A stretch of DNA of 64,000 nucleotides from Acidovorax temperans (GCF_006716905.1 NZ_VFPV01000005.1:62001-126000); one strand, 5' to 3'. Positions 52,594-62,647 are shown, numbered from the stretch's first letter. The notes: generated by a model not told the origin, from the letters alone. Program-made: numbers and translations.

Positions 52594-53448
52594 TCAGGCT
52601 TGGGTGTCCGGGCTGGGATAGCGCAAGGCCATGGCCGCGCCGAAGTCCCTTTTGAGGGTCGGGTAGTAGGCAATCTGTCCGCCCATGCCGCCGGCAATGT
52701 CGATGGAGGCCGCGCTGATGAAGCTGGCGTAGTCGCTTGCGAGGAACAGCGCCATGCCGGCGACGTCTTCCGGCTTGCCAAAACGCCCCAGGGGGACAAC
52801 TTTGAGGACCATGGCGTCGAATTCCTCGCGCGGCGTGCCGGGCGGCATCTCACGGTAGTGGCGGTCCCACTGCCCGGTGTCGATCCAGCCCATGTTGAGG
52901 GTGTTGACCAGGATGTTGTCTTTGGGCAGCGACATGCCCAGCGATTTGGACATGGCGATGCAGCCCGCGCGGTTCACCACGGAGGGGATGCCGTCCGGGG
53001 TGATCTGGGTGCCGGCCAGCGCATTGATCTCGACGATGCGCCCCCAGCGCTGCTTTCGCATGTGCGGGACCACGGCCTGGATGAAGCGGAAATGGCCCAT
53101 CTGCAACACGTTGGCGTGCTCCAGGATCTGCTCTGGCGTGAGGGTGTCGAGGTTGCCGCCGCGGCCTTGGCCCGCGTTGTTGATCAGGACGTCCACGCCG
53201 CCCCAGGCGGCTGCGATCTCATCCACGAAGGCTTTCACGCCCGCGGTGTCGGTGACGTCGACCGCGCGCGCGATCACGGCTTGCGCCGTCGTCGCCAGTT
53301 CGGCTCCCACCGCTTCGATGTCGGCCTGCGTGCGGGCGCAGACCGCAACGCGGGCCCCTTCTTTAGCAAAGGCACGGGCAATGGCCCGGCCAATTCCGCG
53401 CGAGGCGCCCGTCACGATGACGCGCTTGTGGCTCAAATCGATAAGCAT
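52594..53448 (-). CDS. SDR-family protein lacking the Tyr-Lys pair
   Basis: 284 residues with a normal cofactor motif VTGASRGIGRAIARAF and NNAGQG, but at the YxxxK position it has S-V-V-N-R (in GIPSVVNRAGCIAMSK), and the catalytic Ser region reads EINALAG. Same replacement pattern (S...R-A-G) as the SDR at 38046. C-terminal IDIAGGMGGQIAYY. GGAGA before ATG 53448. It may be a non-classical SDR (lyase, hydrolase or a subunit) in the pathway. Confidence 0.87.
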   Translation of the reverse strand: MLIDLSHKRVIVTGASRGIGRAIARAFAKEGARVAVCARTQADIEAVGAELATTAQAVIARAVDVTDTAGVKAFVDEIAAAWGGVDVLINNAGQGRGGNLDTLTPEQILEHANVLQMGHFRFIQAVVPHMRKQRWGRIVEINALAGTQITPDGIPSVVNRAGCIAMSKSLGMSLPKDNILVNTLNMGWIDTGQWDRHYREMPPGTPREEFDAMVLKVVPLGRFGKPEDVAGMALFLASDYASFISAASIDIAGGMGGQIAYYPTLKRDFGAAMALRYPSPDTQA

Positions 53449-53514
53449 GTACTGTCTCCTGGTTATGCAGAATATCTGGCAGATTGTAGGCAGAAATTAA
53501 AAAATAGTTCATAT
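53449..53514 (-). promoter_or_regulatory. SDR operon promoter with ATATGAAC motif
   Basis: In the minus sense TACAAT is a strong -10 (plus-strand ATTGTA near 53483) with the hexamer TGAACT about 17 bp upstream as a poor -35. The sequence GATATGAACT (plus 53507-53515 complement) covers the -35 and resembles the sites at 45411 and 54508, suggesting a common regulator. It overlaps the LysR stop. Confidence 0.5.
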
Positions 53515-54459
53515 CTAGGTTCTTGCCGTTGCCTGTGCGCCGTTAGCGAATGATCGGCCCAGGAACTGCTCCAGCGCTGCTGCGCAGGGGCTCAATGCAC
53601 GGCCTGCGGACCAGGCCAGGCCGACTTCCATGACCGGCAGCCGTGCGTCCATGGGAACGGCGTGGATGCGCCGCCCATCCAGGGACCATGGCCGGAACAC
53701 CATGTCCGACAGGATGGTCACGCCCAGGTTGAGAGCGACCATCTCGCGCAGCGCCTCCATGGAAGACGTCTGGATAATCTTGTGGGGTGTGTGCCCCGCG
53801 TCGGCCCAGTACCGCCGGGCATTGCGGTCGCCTTCGTCCACCATGGGCAGGATGTAGGGGAGCGCCGCAAGTTCTTCGAAACTCACGCTCCCCCGGCCCG
53901 CGTATTCATGGCCCGCAGCCATCCAGAGCTGACGCCTGGACCTTTCCAGGACGCGGGTTTCCAGGCGCTCCGGCGCTTCCAGGTTGGACAGCAAAAGTGC
54001 GCCCATTTCCAGTTGGCCGCTCGCCAGGCGGACCTCGATGTCCTTACGCGGCATTTCCTCGAGCGAGAGTTCTATCCGGGGATACAGCTCGCAGAAACGC
54101 GCGAGGGCGGGCAACAGGAAGTACCCCAGGACGGTGTAGGTCGCGGCCACTTCCAGCTTCCCGTGGAGGTCGCGCCCATGTATCGGAAAGCGGGCCGCCT
54201 CGTTGGCCATGCGCAGAACGGATTCGGCGTGCTGCAGAAAGCCTTGTCCCTGCAAGGTGAGGGTGACGCCTTGGCGTCCGCGATCCAGCAAGGCCGTGCC
54301 CATGGCCTGTTCCAGGTCCGCGATCGCCAGGGTCATGGCCGACTGCGACAGGCCGATCTCTGTTGCGGCAGCCGAGATTTGCCCGCAGCGCGCCACGGCC
54401 ACGAAGTAGTGCAGTTGGCGCAGCGTGAAGCGCGGCAGGGCAGGCAGACCGATTGTCAT
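53515..54459 (-). CDS. LysR-family transcriptional regulator
   Basis: 314 residues. N-terminal winged HTH: LRQLHYFVAVARCGQISAAATEIGLSQSAMTLAIADLEQAMGTALLDRG (about residues 13-62), then a LysR substrate domain. Divergent from the 2-oxoacid oxidoreductase, which is the standard arrangement for a LysR target. The 54460-54573 intergenic region and the 53449-53514 promoter both carry ATATGAAC sequences flanking this gene. Confidence 0.92.
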   Translation of the reverse strand: MTIGLPALPRFTLRQLHYFVAVARCGQISAAATEIGLSQSAMTLAIADLEQAMGTALLDRGRQGVTLTLQGQGFLQHAESVLRMANEAARFPIHGRDLHGKLEVAATYTVLGYFLLPALARFCELYPRIELSLEEMPRKDIEVRLASGQLEMGALLLSNLEAPERLETRVLERSRRQLWMAAGHEYAGRGSVSFEELAALPYILPMVDEGDRNARRYWADAGHTPHKIIQTSSMEALREMVALNLGVTILSDMVFRPWSLDGRRIHAVPMDARLPVMEVGLAWSAGRALSPCAAALEQFLGRSFANGAQATART

Positions 54460-54573
54460 TGGAAAGGCAAATACCTGGGGTTCAAAAATTGAATTTGACT
54501 ATGCCATAAATATGAACAAAATATAGATAAATGTTTAAATAAAAGGTTGCGCGAGCAACCTGGAGATATCCCC
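54460..54573. promoter_or_regulatory. LysR/2-oxoacid oxidoreductase divergent promoter
   Basis: AT-rich. TTGACT (54495-54500) with AAATAT or CAAAAT about 17 bp later is the likely promoter of the rightward gene. AAATATGAACA at 54508-54518 sits between -35 and -10, identical over 11 bp to the reverse complement of 45410-45420. GGAGATATCCCC precedes ATG 54574. Confidence 0.55.
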
Positions 54574-57500
54574 ATGACCCCTCCCGTTTCCCTGGCGGAC
54601 AAGTACGAATTGCCCGCCGGCCGTGTCTACATGAACGGTACGCAGGCGCTGGTTCGGCTGCTGCTGGCGCAAAAGGCGCGTGACGAGGCCGCCGGGTTGA
54701 ATACCGAAGGTTTCGTCTCCGGCTATCGTGGCTCTCCCCTGGGCGCCGTAGACCAGGAGCTGTGGAAGAACCGGGCGCTGTTGGACAAGCACAAGGTGCG
54801 CTTTCAGCCCGGTCTCAACGAGGAGCTGGCGGCAACGTCGGTCTGGGGCACGCAGATGGTGAGCCTGGATCCGAAGGCACGGGTCGATGGCGTGTTCGCC
54901 CTCTGGTACGGGAAGGGACCGGGCGTGGACCGCAGTGGCGATGTCTTCAAGCACGGGAACATCGCGGGTGGCGCTCCGCATGGCGGCGTGCTGCTGGTGG
55001 CGGGAGACGACCACGCATGCAAGTCATCCAGCCTGCCGCATCAGAGCGAGCATGCATTCATCGCTGCGATGATTCCGGTGCTGCATCCTTCGGGAGTACA
55101 CGAATTCATCGAATTCGGACTCCACGGATACGCCATGTCGCGCTACTCCGGATGCTGGGTGGGCTTCAAAGTGATCAGCGACACGGTCGAGTCCTCGTCG
55201 TCGTTCGACATCGATCCGATGTCGGTCGAGATCAAGATTCCACAGTCCTACCCGGTTCCCGCCGACGGCTTCTCGATCCGCTGGCCCGATCCTCCGCTGG
55301 AGCAGGAGAACCGGCTGCAGCGCGAGCGCCTGTATGCACTGCTCGAATACGTGCGCCTGAACAAACTCAATCGCCAGGACTGGGCAGTCCCGGACGCACG
55401 CCTGGGTATCTGCACCACCGGCAAGAGCTACCTGGACGTGCGCGAGGCGCTGTCGCTGCTGGGCTTGGACGAGGCGGCCGCACAGGCGCTGGGTGTGCGC
55501 CTGCTCAAAATCGGCGTGGTCTGGCCTTTGGAACCCACCTGCGTGGTTGAGTTCGCACAGGGCCTCGACGAAATACTGGTCGTGGAGGAAAAGCGCCAGG
55601 TACTCGAATACCAGATCAAGGAGCACCTCTACAACGAACCCCATCGCCCCCGCGTGGTCGGCAAATACGATGAATCGGGCGAATGGGTTCAGGTTCCCAG
55701 CAGCGGCATCCTGCTGTCGCCCAATGGCGAGCTCACGCCAGCCGGCATCGCTGATGTGATCGCTGCGCGCCTAGTAAAGGTGTACGGGCAAGGCGTGCTG
55801 CCGGAGTCGGTGCGGGTGTGGTTGGAGCGTCAGGCGGTGGTGGCAACTCGTTCCCCATCCGATGCGCCTGTGCCCCAGCGGCTTCCTTACTTTTGTTCGG
55901 GCTGTCCCCACAACACCAGCACCCAGGTGCCGGAGGGGTCGCGCGCGCTGGCGGGGATCGGCTGTCACTACATGTCGATGTGGATGGATCGCCGCACGGA
56001 AACTTTCAGCCAGATGGGCGGCGAAGGGGTGCCGTGGATAGGGCAGGCGCCCTACACGGATACGCCACATGTGTTCGCCAACCTGGGCGATGGAACCTAC
56101 ATGCACTCGGGCTCCCTGGCCATCCGGGCTGCCGTGGCTGCCGGTGTCAACATCACCTACAAGCTGCTGGTCAACGATGCTGTCGCCATGACGGGAGGTC
56201 AGCCAGTCGAAGGCGCACCTTCGGTGCCCCAGTTGCTGCGGCAGCTTGCCGCCGAAGGCGTGAAGGAACTGCACCTGGTGAGCGACGAGCCCGAGGCCTT
56301 TCAGGCCTTGGACGACTTCCCCAAGGATGTCAAGGTGTCGCACCGTGACGGCATGGACGCGCTGCAGCGTGCGCTGCGCGACGTCAAGGGGGTGTCGGTG
56401 ATCGTCTATGCGCAGACCTGCGCGGCCGAGAAGCGCCGCCGGCGCAAGAAGAAGACCCTGGTCGATCCGGCGCGTCGAGTGGTCATCAACGAGGCCGTGT
56501 GCGAAGGCTGCGGCGATTGCGGCGTGCAGTCCAACTGCGTCTCCATCCTGCCACTGGAAACGCCCTTGGGGCGCAAGCGGCAGATCGATCAGAGCGGCTG
56601 CAACAAGGACTTCTCCTGCGTGCGCGGATTCTGCCCAAGCTTCGTGGTGCTCGATGGCGCCGAACTGCGAAAGCCCCAGCGTGACCGCGTGGCGCCGCCT
56701 ACCGGCATGGCGCGACCCGAGCTGCCAGTCTTGGCACGCCCCTGGAACATTCTGGTGGCCGGGGTCGGCGGCACCGGCGTGGTGACCATCGGTGCCCTCA
56801 TGGGGATGGCCGCGCATCTCGAGGGCAAAGGGGTGCTGGTGCTGGACATGGCAGGTTTGGCGCAGAAGGGCGGGGCCGTGATGTCCCATGTGCGGCTGGC
56901 GGCGGATCCCGTCCAACTGCATGCCGCGCGGGTAGCGCGCGGACAGGCGGACGTGGTGCTCGGCTGCGACCTGATGGTGGCCGCGGCCGGAGATGCGCTT
57001 GCTTCCATGGCGTCCGGGCGCACTCGCGCCGTGTTGAATACGGACGTGGCCCCCACGGGCAGCTTTACACGGGATCCCGACTGGCAGGCGTCGCCCGATG
57101 CGATGCTCGAGCGGGTCGGTTCGGCCGCTGCCCAGGTAGAGTCTCTGGAGGCTTCCCGCCTGGCGGTCGCCCTCATGGGGGATGCTGTGGCCACCAACGT
57201 ATTCCTGCTGGGCTTTGCATGGCAAAAAGGCTGGGTGCCTCTGCAAGAGGATTCGTTGCTGCGCGCCATCGAACTCAACGGCGCCGCGGTGGGCATGAAC
57301 CGCGCAGCGTTTGCCTGGGGACGCCAGGCTGCGCTGGATCCTGCTGCGGTGCGCCTTGCGGCCGGGCTGCCTTCCGACGAGAAGGTGATGCTGATGCCGA
57401 GCAGAACAGCGTCTCTTGCGAGCATTCTGGCCGATCGCACGGAGCGGCTCGCCGACTACCAGAATGCACGCTACGCGCAGCACTACGCGGCGGTCGTGCG

Positions 57501-58059
57501 GCGTGTTTCCGATGTCGAGAAGGCGCGTGTCGGGGGAGAGCGCCTCGCGCGCGAGGTCGCGATGAGCCTCTACAAGCTGATGGCCTACAAAGATGAATAC
57601 GAAGTTGCTCGCCTGCACACCAGCAGTGATTTCCTCGCCCGGCTGCAAGAGCGCTTCGAAGGTGATTTCACCGTGAGCTACTACCTGGCACCGCCGCTGC
57701 TGGCGCGCCGCGACGCGCAAGGCCGTCCAGTCAAGCAGCGCTACGGCGCCTGGGTGCAGACGGCCTTCCGTCTCCTGGCCCGTTTGCGGTTCCTGCGCGG
57801 AACAGTTTTCGATCCGTTCGGCTGGACTCGGGAGCGGCGGGAGGAACGTGCGGCAATCGACGAATTCGAGGCCTTGGTTGAAGACCTGCTGAAAGACCTG
57901 AACAGCAACAACTTCAACGAGGCGTTGGCGCTCGCCCGTTTGCCCCAGCAAGTGCGAGGCTATGGCCATGTGAAGGCGCGCGAGCACGAGGTCGCGCAGA
58001 AGAAGGCCTTGGAGCTCCTGGCCCGCTGGCGAACGAAGACCGGCCTTTCCCAAGGCTAA
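54574..58059 (+). CDS. Indolepyruvate/2-oxoacid:ferredoxin oxidoreductase, fused
   Basis: 1161-residue single-chain member of the 2-oxoacid:ferredoxin oxidoreductase superfamily, typical length for beta-proteobacteria. The pyrimidine-binding pyruvate-oxidoreductase domain lies first ([18 protein letters not shown]), the thiamin diphosphate domain around residues 450-600 ([31 protein letters not shown]), a [4Fe-4S] site [13 protein letters not shown], and the gamma domain [15 protein letters not shown]. Oxidatively decarboxylates an aryl pyruvate or other 2-oxo acid to acyl-CoA. It is close to etfBA and under a LysR promoter. Role in amino-acid or aromatic catabolism is likely. Confidence 0.93.
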   Translation: MTPPVSLADKYELPAGRVYMNGTQALVRLLLAQKARDEAAGLNTEGFVSGYRGSPLGAVDQELWKNRALLDKHKVRFQPGLNEELAATSVWGTQMVSLDPKARVDGVFALWYGKGPGVDRSGDVFKHGNIAGGAPHGGVLLVAGDDHACKSSSLPHQSEHAFIAAMIPVLHPSGVHEFIEFGLHGYAMSRYSGCWVGFKVISDTVESSSSFDIDPMSVEIKIPQSYPVPADGFSIRWPDPPLEQENRLQRERLYALLEYVRLNKLNRQDWAVPDARLGICTTGKSYLDVREALSLLGLDEAAAQALGVRLLKIGVVWPLEPTCVVEFAQGLDEILVVEEKRQVLEYQIKEHLYNEPHRPRVVGKYDESGEWVQVPSSGILLSPNGELTPAGIADVIAARLVKVYGQGVLPESVRVWLERQAVVATRSPSDAPVPQRLPYFCSGCPHNTSTQVPEGSRALAGIGCHYMSMWMDRRTETFSQMGGEGVPWIGQAPYTDTPHVFANLGDGTYMHSGSLAIRAAVAAGVNITYKLLVNDAVAMTGGQPVEGAPSVPQLLRQLAAEGVKELHLVSDEPEAFQALDDFPKDVKVSHRDGMDALQRALRDVKGVSVIVYAQTCAAEKRRRRKKKTLVDPARRVVINEAVCEGCGDCGVQSNCVSILPLETPLGRKRQIDQSGCNKDFSCVRGFCPSFVVLDGAELRKPQRDRVAPPTGMARPELPVLARPWNILVAGVGGTGVVTIGALMGMAAHLEGKGVLVLDMAGLAQKGGAVMSHVRLAADPVQLHAARVARGQADVVLGCDLMVAAAGDALASMASGRTRAVLNTDVAPTGSFTRDPDWQASPDAMLERVGSAAAQVESLEASRLAVALMGDAVATNVFLLGFAWQKGWVPLQEDSLLRAIELNGAAVGMNRAAFAWGRQAALDPAAVRLAAGLPSDEKVMLMPSRTASLASILADRTERLADYQNARYAQHYAAVVRRVSDVEKARVGGERLAREVAMSLYKLMAYKDEYEVARLHTSSDFLARLQERFEGDFTVSYYLAPPLLARRDAQGRPVKQRYGAWVQTAFRLLARLRFLRGTVFDPFGWTRERREERAAIDEFEALVEDLLKDLNSNNFNEALALARLPQQVRGYGHVKAREHEVAQKKALELLARWRTKTGLSQG

Positions 58060-58102
58060 GGCAGTCAGGAAAAAGCTGCTACTCATTCCAAAGGAGATAC
58101 AT

Positions 58103-58852
58103 ATGAGAATTCTTGTCCCTGTCAAGCGCGTGGTGGACTACAACGTGAAGGTCCGCGTGAAGTCGGATAACACGGGTGTGGACATCGCCAACGTGAAGAT
58201 GAGCATGAACCCCTTTGACGAAATCGCCGTTGAAGAGGCCGTGCGCCTGAAAGAAAAAGGCCTGGTGACCGAAGTCATCGCAGTCTCCTGCGGCGTGGCC
58301 CAATGCCAGGAAACCCTGCGCACCGCCATGGCCATCGGCGCTGACCGCGCCATCCTGGTCGAAACCGACGCCGAACTGCAGCCCCTGGCCGTGGCCAAGC
58401 TCCTCAAAGCCCTGGTCGACAAAGAACAACCCCAGCTCATCATCCTGGGCAAACAAGCCATCGACGACGACGCCAACCAGACCGGCCAAATGCTCGCCGC
58501 CCTGGCAGACCTGCCCCAGGCCACCTTCGCCAGCAAGGTCGAGTTGGCTGCCGACAAAGTCAGCGTGACCCGTGAAGTGGATGGCGGCCTCGAAACCCTG
58601 GCATTGAGCCTGCCCGCCGTCATCACCACCGACCTGCGCCTGAATGAACCCCGCTACGTCACCTTGCCCAACATCATGAAGGCCAAGAAAAAGCAGCTGG
58701 ACACCGTCAAGCCAGAAGACCTGGGAGTGGACGTGGCACCCCGCCTCAAAACCCTGAAAGTGACCGAGCCTGCCAAGCGCGGCGCAGGCGTCAAGGTGGC
58801 CGACGTGGCTGCCCTGGTCGAGAAACTCAAGAACGAAGCGAAGGTGATCTAA
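58103..58852 (+). CDS. etfB: Electron transfer flavoprotein, beta subunit
   Basis: 249 residues. Full-length Etf[24 protein letters not shown] start, [11 protein letters not shown], the AMP-binding [33 protein letters not shown] and the C-terminal helix. AAAGGAGATACAT ahead of the ATG. Accepts electrons from acyl-CoA dehydrogenases as a heterodimer with EtfA. Codon use is more A-rich in the third position (many CAA/GAA/AAA) than the neighbours. Confidence 0.97.
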   Translation: MRILVPVKRVVDYNVKVRVKSDNTGVDIANVKMSMNPFDEIAVEEAVRLKEKGLVTEVIAVSCGVAQCQETLRTAMAIGADRAILVETDAELQPLAVAKLLKALVDKEQPQLIILGKQAIDDDANQTGQMLAALADLPQATFASKVELAADKVSVTREVDGGLETLALSLPAVITTDLRLNEPRYVTLPNIMKAKKKQLDTVKPEDLGVDVAPRLKTLKVTEPAKRGAGVKVADVAALVEKLKNEAKVI

Positions 58853-59788
58853 ATGTCGGTACTCGTTATTGCTGAACACGACAACGCGTCCATCAAGGGC
58901 GCGACGCTCAACACCGTCGCGGCCGCGGCCGCCTGCGGCGGCGACGTGCACGTGCTGGTGGCCGGCCACAACGCCGGTGCCGCAGCCGCTGCCGCTGCGC
59001 AGATCGCCGGAGTCGCCAAGGTCATCCACGCCGACGCCGCCGGCCTGGAACACGGCCTGGCCGAGAACGTGGCCGCCCAGGTGCTGGCCATTGCCGGCAA
59101 CTACAGCCACATCCTGTTCCCCGCCACCGCCGGCGGCAAGAACGTGGCGCCCCGCGTGGCCGCCAAGCTGGACGTGGCCCAGATCAGCGACATCACCAAG
59201 GTGGTGGGCGCCGACACCTTCGAGCGCCCCATCTACGCGGGCAACGCCATCGCCACCGTGCAGTCGGGCGATGCCGTGAAGGTCATCACCGTGCGCACTA
59301 CGGGCTTCGACGCCGCGCCCGCCACGGGCGGCTCCGCCCCCGTCGAGGCCGCCGCAGCCGTGGCCGATGCGGGCAAGAGCAGCTTCGTGGGCCGCGAAGT
59401 CACCAAGAACGACCGCCCCGAGCTCACCGCCGCCAAGATCATCGTCTCGGGCGGCCGGGCCCTTGGCAGCGCCGAGAAGTTCACCGAAGTCATGACGCCC
59501 CTGGCCGACAAGCTGGGCGCGGCCATCGGCGCATCGCGCGCCGCCGTGGACGCGGGCTACGCCCCCAACGACCTGCAGGTGGGCCAGACGGGAAAGATCG
59601 TGGCGCCGCAGCTCTACATCGCCGCAGGCATCTCGGGCGCCATCCAGCATCTGGCTGGCATGAAGGACTCCAAGGTGATCCTGGCGATCAACAAGGATCC
59701 CGAGGCCCCCATCTTCAGCGTGGCCGACTACGGCCTGGAGGCCGACCTGTTCACGGCCGTGCCGGAACTCGTCAAGGCGATCTCGTAA
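58853..59788 (+). CDS. etfA: Electron transfer flavoprotein, alpha subunit
   Basis: 311 residues, starting 0 nt after the etfB stop. N-terminal domain [20 protein letters not shown], and the FAD-binding C-terminal domain with [67 protein letters not shown] and [18 protein letters not shown]. Together with EtfB and ETF:quinone oxidoreductase (not in window) it feeds electrons from the dehydrogenases at 39703-43961 to the respiratory chain. Confidence 0.97.
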   Translation: MSVLVIAEHDNASIKGATLNTVAAAAACGGDVHVLVAGHNAGAAAAAAAQIAGVAKVIHADAAGLEHGLAENVAAQVLAIAGNYSHILFPATAGGKNVAPRVAAKLDVAQISDITKVVGADTFERPIYAGNAIATVQSGDAVKVITVRTTGFDAAPATGGSAPVEAAAAVADAGKSSFVGREVTKNDRPELTAAKIIVSGGRALGSAEKFTEVMTPLADKLGAAIGASRAAVDAGYAPNDLQVGQTGKIVAPQLYIAAGISGAIQHLAGMKDSKVILAINKDPEAPIFSVADYGLEADLFTAVPELVKAIS

Positions 59789-60293
59789 GGAGGCTCTACG
59801 CCATGGGTTTGCTGCGCCAATGCCTGCAGGAAGTGCGTGAGCGGGAATGCCCGCAACCGCCTATTTTTACCCCGCCATGCACAGTTGCGCACCACAATCC
59901 TGTGCAGTGGCATCACCTCGAAGGTGCACAGCGAGCTTCTGTTCGCGAGTTGCACCGCCATGCTTTCCATCACCGCATCTTGGGAGCCCAGAGCGTGGAG
60001 GGCTAGTCAATATGGCCGTTTTCACCCCGGCAAGCTTAGCGCTCGTTTAAGCCCAAGTCTTCCAGCGCATCACCACTGTGATCCAGCATCTGCGCTGTGG
60101 GCACGGCTACGCATAAGGCAGGCGTTGCAAGTCCACTGCCGTGCGGACTGGGGCTTCCTAATCCGTGTCATGGTTTTCATAGGGTTGCAGTGCCTGGGTT
60201 TCTCACGCTTTAGGTATCAACATCCATTTGGCGCGGTCAGCCGTTAGCAAGCCGTGCAGCCCGCGACCGGCGCGGGCCCACCAGGGAGCCTCC
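59789..60293. other. 505-nt gap with possible small ORF and an orphan Shine-Dalgarno
   Basis: A strong AAGGAGG follows directly on the etfA stop, and ATG 59803 begins a 67-residue frame to 60006 (MGLLRQCLQEVRERECPQPP...) of unconvincing composition. In related genomes an acyl-CoA dehydrogenase often follows etfA, so this could be a deletion scar with a retained ribosome-binding site. TGCACAG-N15-CTGTGCA (about 59878-59906) is an inverted repeat. I see no other gene up to the receptor at 60294. Confidence 0.35.
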
Positions 60294-61853
60294 ATGCGCA
60301 TCAATCTGCCGGTGACCCAGCAGAACTTCGACTATTCCGGCGACGAGCTGCTGGTGTCCAGCACCAACACCAAAGGCGAGATCACCCACTGCAACCCGGC
60401 CTTCGTGCGCGTGAGCGGCTACGGCTACGACGAGCTCATCGGCCAGCCCCACAACATCATCCGCCACCCCGACATGCCCGCCGAGGCCTACAAGGACCTG
60501 TGGCGCACCATCGGCCGGGGCGAGCCCTGGACGGGCCTGGTCAAGAACCGCCGCAAGAACGGTGACCACTACTGGGTGCGCGCCAACGTCACGCCCATCC
60601 TGGAAGGCGGCAAGCCGCGCGGCTACATGTCGGTGCGCACCAAGCCCAGCGCCGCCGAAGCCGCCGCCGCCGAGGCGCTGTATGCCCAGATGCGCCGCGA
60701 GGCGGACGCAGGCTCCCGCAGCTTCTCGCTGGAGGCGGGCAGCGTGCGCTACCACGGCCTGCGCGGCTGGCGCCAGCGCCTGGCGCAGATGGCGCTGCTG
60801 CCCCGCATGGCGTTGATGCTGGCCGTGCTGGTGCTGCTGGCGCTGGTGCCCGACATGCTCGGGCTGCAGGGCGCGGCGGCCTGGGGCGCGCGCGTGGCGC
60901 TGCTGGTGCTGGGGGCTGGTTGGGTGCTGTGGCGCTTCCAGGCCACGGTGCTGCAGGGGCTGCACGATGCCACGCGCTTCGCGTCCGACATCTCGGCCTG
61001 CAACCTCGCGACCTCGGTCGGCACGGACTACCCCGAGCCGCTGGGCGCGCTCATGCAGCGGCTGCAGCAGACCCAGGTGAACCTGCGCGCCGTGGTGGGC
61101 GACGTGCGCACCGAGGTCGGCAACTTCACCCGGTCGGCCGCCGAGATCACGCGCGGCAGCCTGGACCTGTCGGCGCGCACCGAATCGCAGGCGAGCAGCC
61201 TGGAGGAGACCGCCGCGTCGATGGAGCAGCTGGCCAGCACCGTGCTGCAGACGGCCGAGACGGCGGCCAAGGTCTCGCAGGAGAGCGCGCAGAGCAGCGA
61301 GGTCGCCTCGCTCGGCGGCCAGGCCGTGCAGGATCTGGGCGCGGCCATGCAGCAGATGAAACACTCGTCCGCCAAGATTAGCGAGATCGTGGGCGTGATC
61401 GAAGGCATCGCCTTCCAGACCAGCCTGCTGGCCCTGAACGCCGCCGTGGAGGCCGCGCGCGCGGGCGAGCAGGGCCGGGGCTTCGCCGTGGTGGCAGGCG
61501 AGGTGCGCGCGCTGGCCCAGCGCAGCGCCAGCTCGGCCAGGGAGATCAGCGGCCTGATCGGCGAGACGGTCGACCAGATCGCCAGCGGCGCCCAGCAGAT
61601 GGACCACGCGGGCACCACCATCCGCGGCGTGGTGGACGCGGTGGAACGCGTGAGCGCGCTGGTGCAGCAGATCAGCAGCGCCACGCGCGAGCAGTCGCAG
61701 GGCATCGCCCAGGTCAACGAGGCCGTGACCCAGCTCGACACGGTGACGCAGCAGAACGCCGCGTTGGTGGAGCAGTCCACGGCGGCGGCGCAGGGCCTCA
61801 AGGACGGTGCCGAATCGCTGGGGCGCGCAATGGATGTGTTTCGGCTGGGGTGA
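60294..61853 (+). CDS. Aer-like PAS-domain methyl-accepting chemotaxis protein
   Basis: 519 residues. PAS domain at 1-120 of the Aer type ([46 protein letters not shown]... [21 protein letters not shown]), probably FAD-binding for redox/oxygen sensing; two hydrophobic segments about 175-230; HAMP-like linker; then the cytoplasmic signalling domain, with the hairpin tip [37 protein letters not shown]. The tip has SLL where NIL is usual. GGGAG precedes ATG 60294. Downstream lies the CRISPR leader; no functional relation. Confidence 0.93.
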   Translation: MRINLPVTQQNFDYSGDELLVSSTNTKGEITHCNPAFVRVSGYGYDELIGQPHNIIRHPDMPAEAYKDLWRTIGRGEPWTGLVKNRRKNGDHYWVRANVTPILEGGKPRGYMSVRTKPSAAEAAAAEALYAQMRREADAGSRSFSLEAGSVRYHGLRGWRQRLAQMALLPRMALMLAVLVLLALVPDMLGLQGAAAWGARVALLVLGAGWVLWRFQATVLQGLHDATRFASDISACNLATSVGTDYPEPLGALMQRLQQTQVNLRAVVGDVRTEVGNFTRSAAEITRGSLDLSARTESQASSLEETAASMEQLASTVLQTAETAAKVSQESAQSSEVASLGGQAVQDLGAAMQQMKHSSAKISEIVGVIEGIAFQTSLLALNAAVEAARAGEQGRGFAVVAGEVRALAQRSASSAREISGLIGETVDQIASGAQQMDHAGTTIRGVVDAVERVSALVQQISSATREQSQGIAQVNEAVTQLDTVTQQNAALVEQSTAAAQGLKDGAESLGRAMDVFRLG

Positions 61854-62017
61854 AACAGCGGTATGCATCGCTCGTGCCTGCCGTTTGGAGGCACCGTAGT
61901 GCGACGGGAGGATAGTAACGGAAATTTTATATATAGACAAAAAATGCAAATATGTATAAATTTTGATGCCGCTGTCCCTTTGTCTAGAGAGGCGGTGCGG
62001 ACGGTCCCCACCGGGTG
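61854..62017 (+). promoter_or_regulatory. CRISPR leader-like AT-rich region
   Basis: A short inverted repeat GTGCCT/AGGCAC (61874-61894) follows the receptor stop and may end its transcript. From about 61912 to 61965 the sequence is strongly AT-rich (tatatata, aaaaaatg, tataaattttg), and it abuts the first intact repeat. This is leader-like, although type II-C arrays are often transcribed from promoters inside the repeats. Confidence 0.4.
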
Positions 62018-62647
62018 GTTGTAGCTCCCGCTCTCACCCCGGATAGCTACACTGAGCACGTTTGTAGACCAGTTCTACACAGAGTTGTAGCTCCCGCTCT
62101 CACCCCGGATAGCTACACTTCAGCGGTGTTCGCCATCACCAATGCTGCTGTTGTAGCTCCCGCTCTCACCCCGGATAGCTACACTTCGTCACTGCGAAGG
62201 GACGCTGATAGTTCTGTTGTAGCTCCCGCTCTCACCCCGGATAGCTACACTCGCATTAGCTGAATTTCATCAACCACCGACGTTGTAGCTCCCGCTCTCA
62301 CCCCGGATAGCTACACTAGGTGGGCCTCATGGAACTCAAAGCGCCCGGTTGTAGCTCCCGCTCTCACCCCGGATAGCTACACTACATGGCTCTGCTGATA
62401 CCGATCCGCGACAGTTGTAGCTCCCGCTCTCACCCCGGATAGCTACACTGGCAACCCAGGCATTGAGCGCCGCAGCAACGTTGTAGCTCCCGCTCTCACC
62501 CCGGATAGCTACACTCTCATGAACGCACGCTGCGCAAGATGTACCGTTGTAGCTCACGCTCTCACCCCGGATAGCTACACTACACGACGCGAGGCCGTGC
62601 TGCGTGAGATAGTTGTAGCTCCCGCTCTCACCCCGGATAGCTACACT
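62018..62647 (+). CRISPR. Type II-C-like CRISPR array, 10 repeats and 9 spacers
   Basis: Ten 36-bp repeats beginning GTTGTAGCTCCC and ending ATAGCTACACT, at a strict 66-bp period (starts 62018, 62084, 62150, 62216, 62282, 62348, 62414, 62480, 62546, 62612) with nine 30-bp unique spacers. Nine repeats are identical; the ninth (62546) has C to A at position 11. The GTTGTAGC...GCTACA ends are those of Neisseria-type II-C repeats, which places crRNA transcription on the plus strand. TACACT at the 3' end resembles the -10 that Neisseria repeats carry. No cas gene and no recognisable anti-repeat (tracrRNA) is in the window; the array runs into a transposon 38 bp after the last intact repeat. Confidence 0.97.

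Noticed and set aside
55771-58125. 784-codon open frame on the minus strand
   Set aside because: Antisense to the 2-oxoacid:ferredoxin oxidoreductase, whose thiamin and iron-sulfur motifs are unambiguous.
62015-62557. Open frames with a repeated VVAPALTPDSYT or VAIRGESGSYN peptide
   Set aside because: They are translations of the CRISPR repeats (36 + 30 = 66 bp, a multiple of three), not a repeat protein.
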